A stretch of 64,000 nt of DNA from Microtetraspora glauca (GTDB lineage Bacteria > Actinomycetota > Actinomycetes > Streptosporangiales > Streptosporangiaceae): assembly GCA_001570385.1 (NCBI GenBank), contig BBYL01000030.1, positions 60,684 to 124,683 of the forward strand. Direction: 5' to 3'. The notes beneath the pieces are model-generated. The model did no database searches. It was not told where the DNA came from and saw only the letters and a list, made by a program, of their open reading frames with translations. This document shows, one piece after another, positions 1 through 8,939 of the stretch; the stretch's first letter is position 1, and every line of letters starts with the position of its first letter. A program made the translations under genes and the position numbers.

Positions 1-785
1 GGCACCCACTCGCCTTGCTGCAGCACCCGGGTCGGGCCGGAAGTGATCTCGGTCGTGAACGTCTTGCCGTCCGGGTTCGCGTACATGACCGAAGACTCGG
101 TCGTGGCCGCGTCGACCTGTACCCGTTTGCCATGCTTGGCTGCGGTTTTGAGCGCCGCCTGCGCGTCCGTCGCGGCCTCCGCCTTCGTTGTGCCCGCTTC
201 GGCATCGCGATCAGAGGATTCTCTGGACGTCTCGGCGCTACTTGACGTCGGCTCAGGCTCCGCTTCCTTGGATGAGGCTTTCGCTCCGCTCGATGTGCCG
301 GATGCGGCGTCGTCCGGCGCCTTCGGTCCGACAGCCTGCTGCGTCGTGGAGCCGACCCATTCTTCGATCTTGGTTACACGAGCTTCGAGATCGGTGTGGT
401 AGACGGTCTTGCCGCCAGACGGCGGAACCACCTCGTGGTGATCGCCGTAGTAGTTGGTGATCGTACGGCGCAGCTCGTTCCCGTAGCTGTTGTCGACCTG
501 GGCGACCTGGCGGCCGAGCCCGTCGAAGACGTTGCTGGTCCATGACGGCACGCTGGACCAAGCCGGGTTGAGCAGGCCCGAGCCGGCGTCATCACTGCTG
601 TAGATGGGGTCTGATGCTGCCGACACCAAGCCGCGCGCGTCGTACTTAGTGACCTGGACGATCCGGCCGCCCGCCGGGGAGGTCTGCTGAGACTCGAGGT
701 CGCGTCCGAACCCGTCGAGGAACGAATAGGCCGTGGACCACTTGGCCGAACTCCCCGTACCCGACAGCAGTTTCTGGCTGGTCAG
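1..785 (-). pseudogene. Continuation of the RHS/YD-repeat gene in the shifted frame, running off the left edge
   Basis: The minus strand stays open in one frame from about 785 to base 1. It reads as RHS repeats: SFLDGFGRDLESQQ, VTKYDARGLVSAASD, NVFDGLGRQVAQVDN, TNYYGDHHEVVPPSGG, YHTDLEARVTKIEEW. This is displaced by one base from the upstream gene, so a single base missing near 783 explains the break. After a Ser/Glu/Ala-rich linker (about residues 155-210 of this part) comes AATTESSVMYANPDGKTFTT and EITSGPTRVLQQGEWVP. That module normally sits near the amino end of actinobacterial RHS proteins. Either the gene is multi-modular or two RHS genes are fused. No stop is reached before the window edge. 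Confidence 0.75.
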
Positions 786-3700
786 GTCTTGCCCAGGGCG
801 TTCGTGGACGATGTCGGACGACCATAGCCGTCGTACGCCATCTTCACCGCGGTGAAGTGGTCCGCATCGCTCCAGGCGCGCGCCTCCGTGGGGTTACCGT
901 CACTCGGCGTGTTCGTCGCGGGGTCGGAGCCGCCGTCGTAGAGAGTGACCTGGCGGGAGAGAAGGCGCCCGCTGCACTCGCTTCCTTCACGTTCCTCTTC
1001 CACGGATGGAAACGCGATCATCCACTGGCCGCCAGCAGTGTTTCGGGCATAACTGGTGGTAGCGCAGGTCTCATCGCCCGAAACACTGAGATCACCCAAG
1101 TCCACGGTCTGAGTGGGCAATCCGTAGGAGTCGTAGGCCGTCGTGCTGGCGGACGTACGGAACGTGCCGTCGGAGAGCACTTCGCGGGTTTGGTCCCGGC
1201 TCGGACGGACCATGACCGGATCCAGGGTGCCGGGCCCGTTCGCCGTGGTCTGCTGCCAGTACTCGTGCCGCGTGGATCCGGCTTCGGCCATGCCGCGCAG
1301 TGCGGGGTCGGTGTTCAGAGGGTCCGGCGTGGTGAACCGCCAGGTCCGCGACTCCAACGTCTGCCCCGACAGGGTTACCTCATCGTTCCAGCTGTTTCCG
1401 TCATAGTCCGTGATCTTGACTTGCTTCTTGTTGCCATTGGCCAAGGTGTCGTCGTACAGGCCGCGATAGAACTGGGAACTGCTGACCGTGAAGCCCTCCG
1501 GATCCGTCCCGCTGCCCTTGATGACGCGCACGGTCCCGTAGCCACGGAACTCGCTCCAGCTGAGATGGTCGGCGCGCGTGTTGTAGTTGATCTCCTTGGC
1601 CCACCCCGGAGTGCCGACGTACTCGTACGTGGTCACCATGTCCGGCGCTCCGCCGACCAGGTCCTGCTCGGTCACTTGGGTGACCATGTGCTTGCGGTAG
1701 ACGGCGAAGTGCGGTCGGGAGAACACATCACGTCCGTCGTAGACGGGATAGCAGTCGGTGACGTTCGTATCCCAGGCGATCCGCGTCGCTTGATAACCGG
1801 TCACGCAGGGGTGGAGCTGGCTGTAGCTGACAAGGGTCTGGCCGCCGAAACCGTTGACGACGGATCCGATGCGGGGCATCTTCACCACATCGTTGATCTC
1901 CCCATCCGGCATCCGGCCGGTGTCGACCCGGTTGCTGAGCATCACAGCGTTGAAGTTCTGCTCCGGCGGCGTGATCGCGTTCGCATCGTCACCGACCAGG
2001 CCGGTCTGACCGATAGAGTCCAGCCACAACACGGCTGTCGGAGAGTCGCCTTCGGTGTAGATGTATTTGTGCTCCAGCGTCAGACGCAAGACGTTGTCCC
2101 AGCCCGGAATCGTGTCGTTCCAGGCATAGGTGTCGATACTCGCGAGCTTGCTGGAGATGAAGAACGTCGGAGAGCCCTGCGGGCGCTCGCATGTCACCGG
2201 GCCGCCACCGGGAGCGGGAGAACACACGAGGTCATCAGGGATGTCGGAGTCCAGCCCGATCATTCGGCTGTCAGAATTGAAAACGATCTTCGAGGTGGGT
2301 CGGCTGCCTGCGACCTGCGTGTTGGAACCCCATTCGATCCGGTCCAGGAAACCGCCGCGATCATAGATGAGACTCGCACCACTGGACTGCGTGTAGTGGT
2401 TCGTTTCCTTGGTCCAGTAGTAGGTGGTGACGTTCTCCTGCGCGTCCTGACTCTGATCAAGGTTCCAGCGCCAAATTCCGGAGCAGGTGACCGCCGATGT
2501 GCTGGATGTGCTGTACCGGTCCCGGCATGGCTCCCCCGCGTCATCGCCGACGTACGGCACCCGCCAGATCGAGTCGGCCCTATATCCCAGCCGATACACC
2601 TGTCCTTGTTGCGTGGTGATCTGCCAGTACTCGCTGCCTTGGTCGCCGCCTGTGAGGTTCTCGATCTTCCACCCGAAGTCCTGCTGGGTCTTGTATCCCG
2701 ACGGCGTCTTGAGCAGGCGGCTTGCCTGCCCTCCCAAGTTGATGAACAAGTCGGAGGCTGTCGCATCGTTGGTGGCCGAATCGCCGTCGTTCTCCTCCGG
2801 CGATTCCCAGCACAGATCGCCCCACCCCTTCTGGTTGGGGTTCTTGCCGGATCCGGCATCGGACGAGCACGAACGATAGCGGCGCTCGATATATCCAACC
2901 GGGAGATCCCAGCCCTCGCCGACCCACGATGCCTGGTTGTTCGTGACCTTGGTCATGCCGTCGATGCGCGCGGAGTCATAGCTGATCGACAGGCCTGGAT
3001 CACCTCCCGCCACCGACGGCGGATCGGGGATCGGGTAGTTGTAGGAAAAACCTCCGGACTGGGGTCCGACCTCCCAGGAGGCTTGAGGCCGTAGGTCTGT
3101 AGCGGCGAAGTTGCCGGCTGTAGGACCTGATGCAGCCGCCGCAAGAACGAAGACCGAACCGGTCTCCGCACTGGACGATGATTCGCTACCGGTTGAGGCG
3201 GCATTTGGCGTGGGAGACGGGGAGGCGCCCGCCGTCACGGCACCACCCGCGGGAAGGACATCCACCTCAGCGGTCAGTGTTCCGCTTTTGACGTCGTTCA
3301 CCGACGGGACGACCACACCCCTGCGGTCACATGCGCCCTCAGGCGTGCCCGCGACCAGCGCACACGCGGGAACCTGAACCAGCTGCAGGCGATCAGCCCA
3401 GCCACCACCGTGTGCGTATCGGAACGCGGAGTAGTCGAGAGTCATTCGCGCACCGACCGGCGCGGATTCCCCATCGATCCGGGACAACCGCACGGCCAGG
3501 CCGGTACCGCCGAGCTTGCTCACAACGGCCTGCGGCAACGTTTCGACTCGGACCCTTGCGTCTTCACCAGCTGGGGCTTCACCACCGGCATTGGCTCTAT
3601 CGGCCACCTGGCCGATCTTCACCGGAAGGCTTCCCACGTCTTTTGCTACCGCGCTCAGGGAAACGTCCGACCGGCCGGTGTCCGGCCACTTCGGTTTCGA

Positions 3701-3925
3701 CGCCTTAGGCGCATCCGCGCGATCTTCGACGCCCTTGGCTGCGGCACGCTTTCGCACCTCCCGCTGCGGGACCGGCTCATCCGTGGCGTCGGGGGCTGGA
3801 TCGGTCGCCGCCGCTGCTGCCGGCTGGAAGAGCTCGGCTGGGACACCGATTCCAGACACCAGGACCGTCAGGCATACGCCGATCGCCAGAGCCAGAACAC
3901 GAGCTCGCCGCGCAATAGGCCCCAC
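782..3925 (-). CDS. Secreted RHS/YD-repeat protein (SpvB/TcdB-like), N-terminal part before a frameshift
   Basis: A large secreted protein of the actinomycete RHS/polymorphic-toxin class. The chosen GTG start has a GGAGG eight bases upstream and gives a clean signal peptide (RRARVLALAIGVCLTVLV) ending near an Ala run; an in-frame ATG at 3991 would add 22 residues. A low-complexity Ala/Pro/Ser region follows, then the N-terminal RHS-associated region (GGFSYNYPIPDPPSVAGGDP, SYDSARIDG, GEGWDLPVGYIERRYRSC), a beta-propeller-like SpvB/TcdB stretch (LVSYSQLHPC, WRFTTPDP) and the first YD-type repeats (AYDGYGRPTSSTNALGK). The frame stops at 782-784 just after NALGK, inside the repeats. The next frame continues with clear RHS sequence, so this is not the natural end. 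These proteins usually carry an exchangeable C-terminal toxin, which lies outside the window. Confidence 0.85.
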   Translation of the reverse strand: MGPIARRARVLALAIGVCLTVLVSGIGVPAELFQPAAAAATDPAPDATDEPVPQREVRKRAAAKGVEDRADAPKASKPKWPDTGRSDVSLSAVAKDVGSLPVKIGQVADRANAGGEAPAGEDARVRVETLPQAVVSKLGGTGLAVRLSRIDGESAPVGARMTLDYSAFRYAHGGGWADRLQLVQVPACALVAGTPEGACDRRGVVVPSVNDVKSGTLTAEVDVLPAGGAVTAGASPSPTPNAASTGSESSSSAETGSVFVLAAAASGPTAGNFAATDLRPQASWEVGPQSGGFSYNYPIPDPPSVAGGDPGLSISYDSARIDGMTKVTNNQASWVGEGWDLPVGYIERRYRSCSSDAGSGKNPNQKGWGDLCWESPEENDGDSATNDATASDLFINLGGQASRLLKTPSGYKTQQDFGWKIENLTGGDQGSEYWQITTQQGQVYRLGYRADSIWRVPYVGDDAGEPCRDRYSTSSTSAVTCSGIWRWNLDQSQDAQENVTTYYWTKETNHYTQSSGASLIYDRGGFLDRIEWGSNTQVAGSRPTSKIVFNSDSRMIGLDSDIPDDLVCSPAPGGGPVTCERPQGSPTFFISSKLASIDTYAWNDTIPGWDNVLRLTLEHKYIYTEGDSPTAVLWLDSIGQTGLVGDDANAITPPEQNFNAVMLSNRVDTGRMPDGEINDVVKMPRIGSVVNGFGGQTLVSYSQLHPCVTGYQATRIAWDTNVTDCYPVYDGRDVFSRPHFAVYRKHMVTQVTEQDLVGGAPDMVTTYEYVGTPGWAKEINYNTRADHLSWSEFRGYGTVRVIKGSGTDPEGFTVSSSQFYRGLYDDTLANGNKKQVKITDYDGNSWNDEVTLSGQTLESRTWRFTTPDPLNTDPALRGMAEAGSTRHEYWQQTTANGPGTLDPVMVRPSRDQTREVLSDGTFRTSASTTAYDSYGLPTQTVDLGDLSVSGDETCATTSYARNTAGGQWMIAFPSVEEEREGSECSGRLLSRQVTLYDGGSDPATNTPSDGNPTEARAWSDADHFTAVKMAYDGYGRPTSSTNALGKT

Positions 3926-4304
3926 GCGCCACACCTCCAGGTGAACCCACACGAGAGGCGCATGGACGCACGGCTCGTGCCATCGAGCCATCCAAACCCT
4001 CTAGATCTTGATGCAAGATCCAGACGCTTTTTACATGATCACCCCATCAACAAGTCAAGTGTGGATGGAGATCAAGTTTTGTAAACTTTCGGCAACAGAG
4101 GGTGGGGGCTGGGGCCAGCCGCCACATCTACGCAGGTCAGAGGACTTCATCGCCGCGTAGCACCCGCTCGATAGGACGAGATCCGCCACTCCCTCTGTCA
4201 AGAGCGCCTCTTGACCTTGACGGTCGCACCAGTCATCATCTCGAATCGATCTTCCTTGTTCAGGGCAATCTTGCGGCGCCTCCGAGCGGGGCCGAAGGAG
4301 ACCG
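3926..4304. promoter_or_regulatory. Divergent intergenic region between the RHS gene and the trypsin-like gene
   Basis: About 380 bases separate the two divergent starts and must hold both promoters. The stretch 4010-4085 is clearly more AT-rich than its surroundings, which fits the RHS promoter. A GAAGGAG ribosome site lies just before the ATG at 4305. I see no convincing pair of -35/-10 hexamers, repeat or small gene. Confidence 0.35.
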
Positions 4305-5441
4305 ATGGCACTCTCACTGCGACGCGTCGCATGGGCTTCACTCGCGAGCACACTCATCGCCGCGCTCCTCACCACAGCCCCCAGTCCCGCCGATGCCGCC
4401 CCAACGCGGCCCAAAGCGCTCAGCATGACCGTCCCCGGGGGCATCGCAGGCCTCAAACAGCGAGCACTCGAGATCGACAAGAAACTGACACCCAAGGCGA
4501 TGGATGATGCCAAACCGCTCGTAGTCGTTCCACGGCGCGACAGAAGCGCCAAGAAGGCCGGCCCTAGCGGACCTCCTGGCTACGTACCCCCAACCACCGT
4601 CGACGGGAAGAAGGTGGAAATTTCCCCCACCCCCGAGCCTTCCACTCGGGCAATCGCCCCTCTGGCCGCCAGCGTCAACCTTCCGATCACAGTGGGCAAG
4701 GTCTTCATCTACAAAGAGGCGACAGACGAGTGGGTCTATTGTTCCGGCACCGTCGTCACTGGCAATTTTAAGAATCTTGTCGCTACAGCCGCGCACTGCA
4801 TCATCGATCCCGCCACGGGAAATGCCTACAAATACTGGGCTTTCGTGCCAAGCTACAATGATGGCGGGATCAGATGGCCATATGGGAACTGGGCCCCTTA
4901 CCGCGTCACCGTCTGGTATGACTGGGTCAACTACGAAGACCCCGACTATGATTACGCCTTTGTTAACGTATCACGCCTAGATGGTGAGACCGGAGAACCT
5001 AGCGGCCTTCGCATAGGCGACTTCGTAGGCGGACAAGGTCTCACCTGGGACCAGCCAATCGATGTGACTGGCTACGTATTCGCATATCCTCACGCCCCAC
5101 ACCTCGACGGAGACAAGGTCTATAGCGGCTGGACCATGAAGTGGTGCTATGGGACTACCGGAATGTTCTCCGCCTCCCAAGGGGCAGACTGGCACATCGG
5201 ATGGGGCCCTGCGATCAATAGCCAGACTTGCGCCATGACACCAGGAGCCGACGGCGGGCCCTTCCTCTTTCAGTACAACAGCAATGACGACCCACTTCTC
5301 CGCGTTGGACTTCTAAACACTGTCATCAGCCGTGTACGAGACGCTGACGGCAACAGCCGTTATGACACCTGGTCTGGCCCATACTTCGACGCTGACGCGA
5401 AGGTTCTCTACGACGAAGCCACTAACTTGTGGAGCCCGTGA
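4305..5441 (+). CDS. Secreted trypsin-fold protein with catalytic Ser replaced by Asp
   Basis: The 378-residue protein starts at an ATG with GAAGGAG upstream. It has a signal peptide (about residues 1-32, RRVAWASLASTLIAALLTTA followed by PSPADAA), a roughly 90-residue propeptide-like region, and a trypsin-like domain. The catalytic histidine is in VATAAHC and the aspartate is in DYDYAFVNV. The position of the nucleophile, normally GxSGGP, reads CAMTPGADGGPFL, so Asp replaces Ser. The family in actinomycetes is a secreted peptidase related to S1 enzymes. With this substitution normal serine catalysis is not expected, so it may be a binding or inhibitory pseudoprotease. A terminator-like hairpin lies downstream. 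Confidence 0.85.
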   Translation: MALSLRRVAWASLASTLIAALLTTAPSPADAAPTRPKALSMTVPGGIAGLKQRALEIDKKLTPKAMDDAKPLVVVPRRDRSAKKAGPSGPPGYVPPTTVDGKKVEISPTPEPSTRAIAPLAASVNLPITVGKVFIYKEATDEWVYCSGTVVTGNFKNLVATAAHCIIDPATGNAYKYWAFVPSYNDGGIRWPYGNWAPYRVTVWYDWVNYEDPDYDYAFVNVSRLDGETGEPSGLRIGDFVGGQGLTWDQPIDVTGYVFAYPHAPHLDGDKVYSGWTMKWCYGTTGMFSASQGADWHIGWGPAINSQTCAMTPGADGGPFLFQYNSNDDPLLRVGLLNTVISRVRDADGNSRYDTWSGPYFDADAKVLYDEATNLWSP

Positions 5442-5511
5442 CTTCCCTCTGCCTCCACACCTTCCACATCACGCACAGGGCAAGCTCAGCAAAGAAACGT
5501 AATTCATCTCG

Positions 5512-5543
5512 ACACCCCCACACCCATCATGTTGTGGGGGTGT
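5512..5543. terminator. Bidirectional hairpin terminator
   Basis: An 11-bp perfect stem (ACACCCCCACA at 5512-5522 with TGTGGGGGTGT at 5533-5543) with a 10-base loop, followed by TTTCGG. It lies between two convergent genes, and the stop codon of the minus-strand XRE gene falls in the loop. Confidence 0.75.
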
Positions 5544-5967
5544 TTCGGCCGCGTTCTAGGCGGGCGGCGCTGATGATGAAGTCGGCGACGAGTTGGCGGC
5601 CTCCGTCGGACATCTCGACCAGGGCGCGCAGCGCTTCCCGATTCAGCCCTGACCTACCGACCAGCGATGACGCCGCGACCTGGTCAGCGGTCGCATCAGC
5701 CTCGTCATCGTCACCGAAGTAGCCGATCGGCACGCCGAAGAACGTCGACAACGCCTTGAGCGTCTTGAGCTGCGGGTTGTCGGACCGTCCCGTACGCAGC
5801 TTCCAGATCGTGGTCGACGAGAGCTCCTCCCCTGTCGCCTCGGAGATCGCCGCCGCGACTTCCACGTTGTTCTTCGGAGACCGACTCCCCGAGGGCCAGC
5901 GGTTCTGGATCAGCCACTCGATCTTGCTAGCGAGAGAACTGGCCACGCCCAGCGGCTCGTCAGCCAT
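5527..5967 (-). CDS. XRE-family HTH transcriptional regulator
   Basis: A 146-residue protein. The ATG at 5967 (MADEPLGVASSLASKIEWL) is preferred to an upstream ATG at 6009 because homologous sequence begins here. The HTH_XRE domain spans about residues 15-85: the segment NNVEVAAAISEATGEELSST is followed by TIWKLRTGRSDNPQ, then ALSTFFGVPIGYFGDDDE. The C-terminal third is a helical region of unknown role. It is divergent from the first operon of the integrated element, and the intervening region carries a palindrome. It is therefore the likely repressor of the element's replication/transfer genes, analogous in position to regulators of actinomycete integrative elements. The function is inferred from fold and position. 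Confidence 0.8.
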   Translation of the reverse strand: MADEPLGVASSLASKIEWLIQNRWPSGSRSPKNNVEVAAAISEATGEELSSTTIWKLRTGRSDNPQLKTLKALSTFFGVPIGYFGDDDEADATADQVAASSLVGRSGLNREALRALVEMSDGGRQLVADFIISAARLERGRNTPTT

Positions 5968-6108
5968 GACACATCTCATCAATTTTAAGCAATGAAGCTC
6001 GACCTTCATCCATCATTGTTGACAGACGGTAACGCTCCGTGTCTATCCTGCTCGCATCCCATCAACTTGAGTTGATGGCTAACACGCTTCCTTGCTCGAA
6101 GGGTACCG
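5968..6108 (+). promoter_or_regulatory. Divergent promoter/operator region with CATCAACT palindrome
   Basis: A near-consensus -35 box TTGACA lies at 6019-6024, with TCTATC (17-base spacing) or TATCCT (19) as the -10 box. An 18-bp palindrome, CATCAACT-TG-AGTTGATG, sits at 6060-6077, downstream of the probable start point. A related half-site, CATCAATT, lies at 5979-5986 by the XRE start. A cognate XRE binding site is the simplest reading. Confidence 0.5.
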
Positions 6109-6384
6109 ATGCCAGCCATGCAGACGCGAGCACCTGACGAGATCAGGGCACGCCACCGCCTTCTCCAGCGTCTGGGCGACGAGCTCGACCGCAGGCACTG
6201 CACCAGCCGGCTCGTCCGCTACCGCGACCACCGCTGGGCGCTCAAGGTCGGCCACGAGACGGTCTTCTGCGCCGGAGCCGAAGGCGTCTATGCCTACGTC
6301 ACGCGCCAGGGAATCATCCTCTCCCTCGCCGATGACACCGGCATCTCGGCGGCAGCAGCTCATCTCACCGCCCAAGCGCGATGA
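6109..6384 (+). CDS. Small hypothetical protein of the integrated element
   Basis: A 91-residue protein with an Arg-rich helical start (RAPDEIRARHRLLQRLGDEL) and a compact beta-like C-terminal half (WALKVGHETVFCAGAEGVYA). I do not recognise a family. It is the first gene of the rightward operon and its stop overlaps the next start by 4 bases (ATGA), so it is translationally coupled to the DUF2637 gene. Its position just downstream of the palindromic operator suggests control by the divergent XRE regulator. Confidence 0.65.
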   Translation: MPAMQTRAPDEIRARHRLLQRLGDELDRRHCTSRLVRYRDHRWALKVGHETVFCAGAEGVYAYVTRQGIILSLADDTGISAAAAHLTAQAR

Positions 6385-7232
6385 CGACACGCAATCTCAC
6401 CCTTGCCACCACCGTGGCAAGCTGCGCGGTCGCCCCGCTCGTACTCGCGCTGGCCGTACTCGGAGGAATCGGCTCCTTCACCACACTCCGTAACCTCGCA
6501 GAGCCGTGGTTCGGCGGCCACGCGTGGATCGTCCCCATCGGCATCGACGTCGGCATCCTGGCGCTCCTGGCCTGGGACCTGCTCATGGAATTCGCCGACC
6601 TCTCCTGGCCCATGCTCCGATGGGTGGCTTGGGGCTTCATCGCCGCGACGGTCGTCCTCAACATCGCCGCAGCCGATGGCGACCTCACAGCCAGCGTGAT
6701 GCATGTGGCGATGCCCATCCTCTTCGTCACCGTCGTCGAAGGCATCCGTCACCTCATCCGCCGCTGGATCGGCCTCACATCTGACACGCGCCGCGAGCGC
6801 GTACCGCTCTCCCGCTGGCTGCTGGCCCCAGCATCGAGCTGCGCGATGTGGCGCCGCATGGTGCTGTGGAACATCGCCAGCTACCCGCGTGGCCTTCAGC
6901 TCGAATACGCCCACCTCCAGGCGGTCTCCACCCTTCAGAACACGTACGGCCGATGGCTGTGGCGCTGGAAGGCGCCGCTGTCCGAGCGCATCGCCATCCG
7001 GCTCCAGCTCGCGGGAGCGGCGATGCCAGGAGCCACGCCGCTCCCCCAACAGGACGCCGATGACCAGCTCATCCAGGCGGCGCAGGCCATCGTCGGCGAG
7101 GCCGAGCAGCGCGGTGTACGGCTCAGCCAGATGGACCTCGCCGCCCAGCTCCGTGCCCAGGGCCATCGGATCGCCAACGAACGGCTCCGCTGGCTCGCCA
7201 CCACGATCGGCCTCCGCCGCGACCCCGCGTAA
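6381..7232 (+). CDS. DUF2637 membrane protein (SpdB-region type)
   Basis: A 283-residue protein. Residues about 1-125 hold four hydrophobic helices (CAVAPLVLALAVLGGIGSF; WIVPIGIDVGILALLAW; AWGFIAATVVLNIAAADG; HVAMPILFVTVVEGIRHLI). This is the DUF2637 pattern found almost only on actinomycete plasmids and integrative elements. The C-terminal half is soluble, with a DNA-binding-like segment near the end (SQMDLAAQLRAQGHRI, then ANERLRWLAT). Family members are suspected to help intramycelial plasmid spread or transfer, but no mechanism is established. It is coupled to the gene before it and is followed by the primase. Confidence 0.8.
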   Translation: MTTRNLTLATTVASCAVAPLVLALAVLGGIGSFTTLRNLAEPWFGGHAWIVPIGIDVGILALLAWDLLMEFADLSWPMLRWVAWGFIAATVVLNIAAADGDLTASVMHVAMPILFVTVVEGIRHLIRRWIGLTSDTRRERVPLSRWLLAPASSCAMWRRMVLWNIASYPRGLQLEYAHLQAVSTLQNTYGRWLWRWKAPLSERIAIRLQLAGAAMPGATPLPQQDADDQLIQAAQAIVGEAEQRGVRLSQMDLAAQLRAQGHRIANERLRWLATTIGLRRDPA

Positions 7233-7267
7233 ACCGCCGACAGCACACGCAGAGAAGGGAGCCGAGC

Positions 7268-8323
7268 GTGCTCATCCCGATCCACCAGCAGGCCGAACGC
7301 TTCTTCCTCGCATGCCACAGCTCCAGCTGGGTTCCCGATTATCTGGCGGAACGCGGCTTCGACAGGTCCACCCAGCGCGCATGGCACATCGGCTACGCGC
7401 CCAGCGAGTGGCGGGCCCTCACCAATTACCTCCGCGGCCTCGGCTTCAGCGACACCGCGATCGAATGCTCAGGTCTGGCCCGCAGGACCAGCCGGGGAAC
7501 GCTCATCGACTTCTTCCGTGACCGGACGATGTTCCCCATCAAGAGCCACGACGGCACCACGATCGCCTTCATCGGACGCAGCCTCGACGCCGAGCCCCGC
7601 TACCTCAACAGCCCGAAGACCCCGATCTACCGAAAGCGCCAGACCCTCTTCGGCCTGCACGCGCTCACTCTTGACACGATCCCGGTCATCACCGAGGGGC
7701 CACTCGACGCGATCGCGGTCACCTTGACCGGCGGGGAAGGCCTGACCGGTCTCGCCCTCTGCGGCACTGCTCTGACCGCCGACCATGTCCGTGTGCTCAC
7801 CCGATCGCTCGATCTCAGCCGTGTCGTGCTCGCCTTCGACGGTGACCAGGCGGGCCGGGCAGCCGCCGCGCGTTCCTACCCCCTGTTCAAAGGCATCTGT
7901 ACGGCCGACGCCGTCATGCTCTCGGCCGACCGCGATCCCGCAGGAATCTTCACTGAAGACGGTCCGGCCGCCCTGGCGACGATCCTCACAGAACAGACGC
8001 GCCCCCTCGCCGACCTCGTCGTCGATGCCGCGATCGACCGGTGGCAACGCTCCCTTGAGTACGCCGAAGGCCGCGTCGGCGCCCTCCACTCAGCCGGTGC
8101 GGCCGTCGCCGCGATGGCGCCTCATGACGTCGCCCGGCAGATCGCTCGGGTGGCGGAACGCCTCGGTTTCGACCACGCAACTGTCACCGAAGCCGTCACG
8201 GACTGCGTCACCTCGCGCCTGGCCGGCGGCGACTTTCCCGCACCGCTCGCCTTCGGTGCCACCATCACACGTCCCAAAGGAAGGAATCCCAATGAACGAT
8301 CACTACGCGGACCCACTCCGTGA
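7268..8323 (+). CDS. TOPRIM-domain DNA primase (DnaG-like core without zinc finger)
   Basis: A 351-residue protein starting at a GTG with GAAGGGAG upstream. The N-terminal part matches the primase catalytic-core N domain (YLAERGFDRSTQRAWHIGYA; LIDFFRDRTMFPIKSHDG; FIGRSLD...PRYLNSPKTPIY). The TOPRIM motifs are VITEGPLDAIAV (acidic Glu) and LAFDGDQAGRAAA (the DxD pair). There is no CHC2 zinc finger and no helicase domain. Stand-alone primases of this type are typical of actinomycete integrative elements and may serve element replication. A decayed partial copy lies at about 22.7-23.0 kb. The 3' end overlaps the next gene by 32 bases. Confidence 0.85.
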   Translation: MLIPIHQQAERFFLACHSSSWVPDYLAERGFDRSTQRAWHIGYAPSEWRALTNYLRGLGFSDTAIECSGLARRTSRGTLIDFFRDRTMFPIKSHDGTTIAFIGRSLDAEPRYLNSPKTPIYRKRQTLFGLHALTLDTIPVITEGPLDAIAVTLTGGEGLTGLALCGTALTADHVRVLTRSLDLSRVVLAFDGDQAGRAAAARSYPLFKGICTADAVMLSADRDPAGIFTEDGPAALATILTEQTRPLADLVVDAAIDRWQRSLEYAEGRVGALHSAGAAVAAMAPHDVARQIARVAERLGFDHATVTEAVTDCVTSRLAGGDFPAPLAFGATITRPKGRNPNERSLRGPTP

Positions 8324-8921
8324 AGCCGCCGCTCAAGGAGTCGAACGTACGGTCCAGATGACCTCGGTGGCCGCGGCTGCGGGCCAGGTGCTCACGCAGA
8401 TCAAAGCCCAGCGTCTGCGCGAGCAGACAGAGCAGGACCGCCAGGCCACGGCCGCGCTCCGCTCCCGGCAGCAGGTCGCCTATCAAGCCGCCCGGCTTCA
8501 GTGGGCGCCCGCCAGCGATCCCCGATGGCTGCGGGCCGCGGACTTCGTCGGTACATCGCGGGCATGGGGAGCGGCGGTGCCGTACGCACCGAGCGACCCG
8601 GCGGCGGAGCGGGCACGGCTGAGGTGTGAGCAGCGGCTGCGCGAACTTCACCCATATGGGATGAGCCGCTATGACCGGCTACGAGCCGAAGGAGTCGAGC
8701 CCGTCGAGGCGATGCGGAAGGCCGCTCCGTTCTTCGCCCGCGTGCCGAATCCCAGGACCGGCCACCCCGCACCCGCGCGCAAGGAGCTGTCCACCGCCGT
8801 CACGCTCGGCACGCAGGATTTCCCGGTTCCAATCAAGGACGCGATCCGCACGACAGATGCCCCGCAAGCCGCACAGGCAGCCCGGCCGACGCAGCGACCT
8901 GCGCGAAACCTCAAACCGTAA
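8292..8921 (+). CDS. Hypothetical helical protein of the element
   Basis: A 209-residue protein. Its ATG follows AAGGA and lies inside the primase 3' end. The N-terminal 70 residues are Ala/Gln/Arg-rich and probably one long helix or coiled coil (AAAAGQVLTQIKAQRLREQT). The rest is hydrophilic with no motif I can place, and the C-terminus is Pro/Ala/Arg-rich. I do not recognise a family. Its overlap with the primase suggests a role linked to replication or transfer of the element. Confidence 0.65.
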   Translation: MNDHYADPLREAAAQGVERTVQMTSVAAAAGQVLTQIKAQRLREQTEQDRQATAALRSRQQVAYQAARLQWAPASDPRWLRAADFVGTSRAWGAAVPYAPSDPAAERARLRCEQRLRELHPYGMSRYDRLRAEGVEPVEAMRKAAPFFARVPNPRTGHPAPARKELSTAVTLGTQDFPVPIKDAIRTTDAPQAAQAARPTQRPARNLKP

Positions 8922-8939
8922 TCAGCCGACTACGGAAGC

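Noticed and set aside
857..3094. Long plus-strand open frame opposite the RHS gene
   Set aside because: The sequence has no domain or coding logic and mirrors the minus-strand RHS codons; it is a GC-rich shadow.
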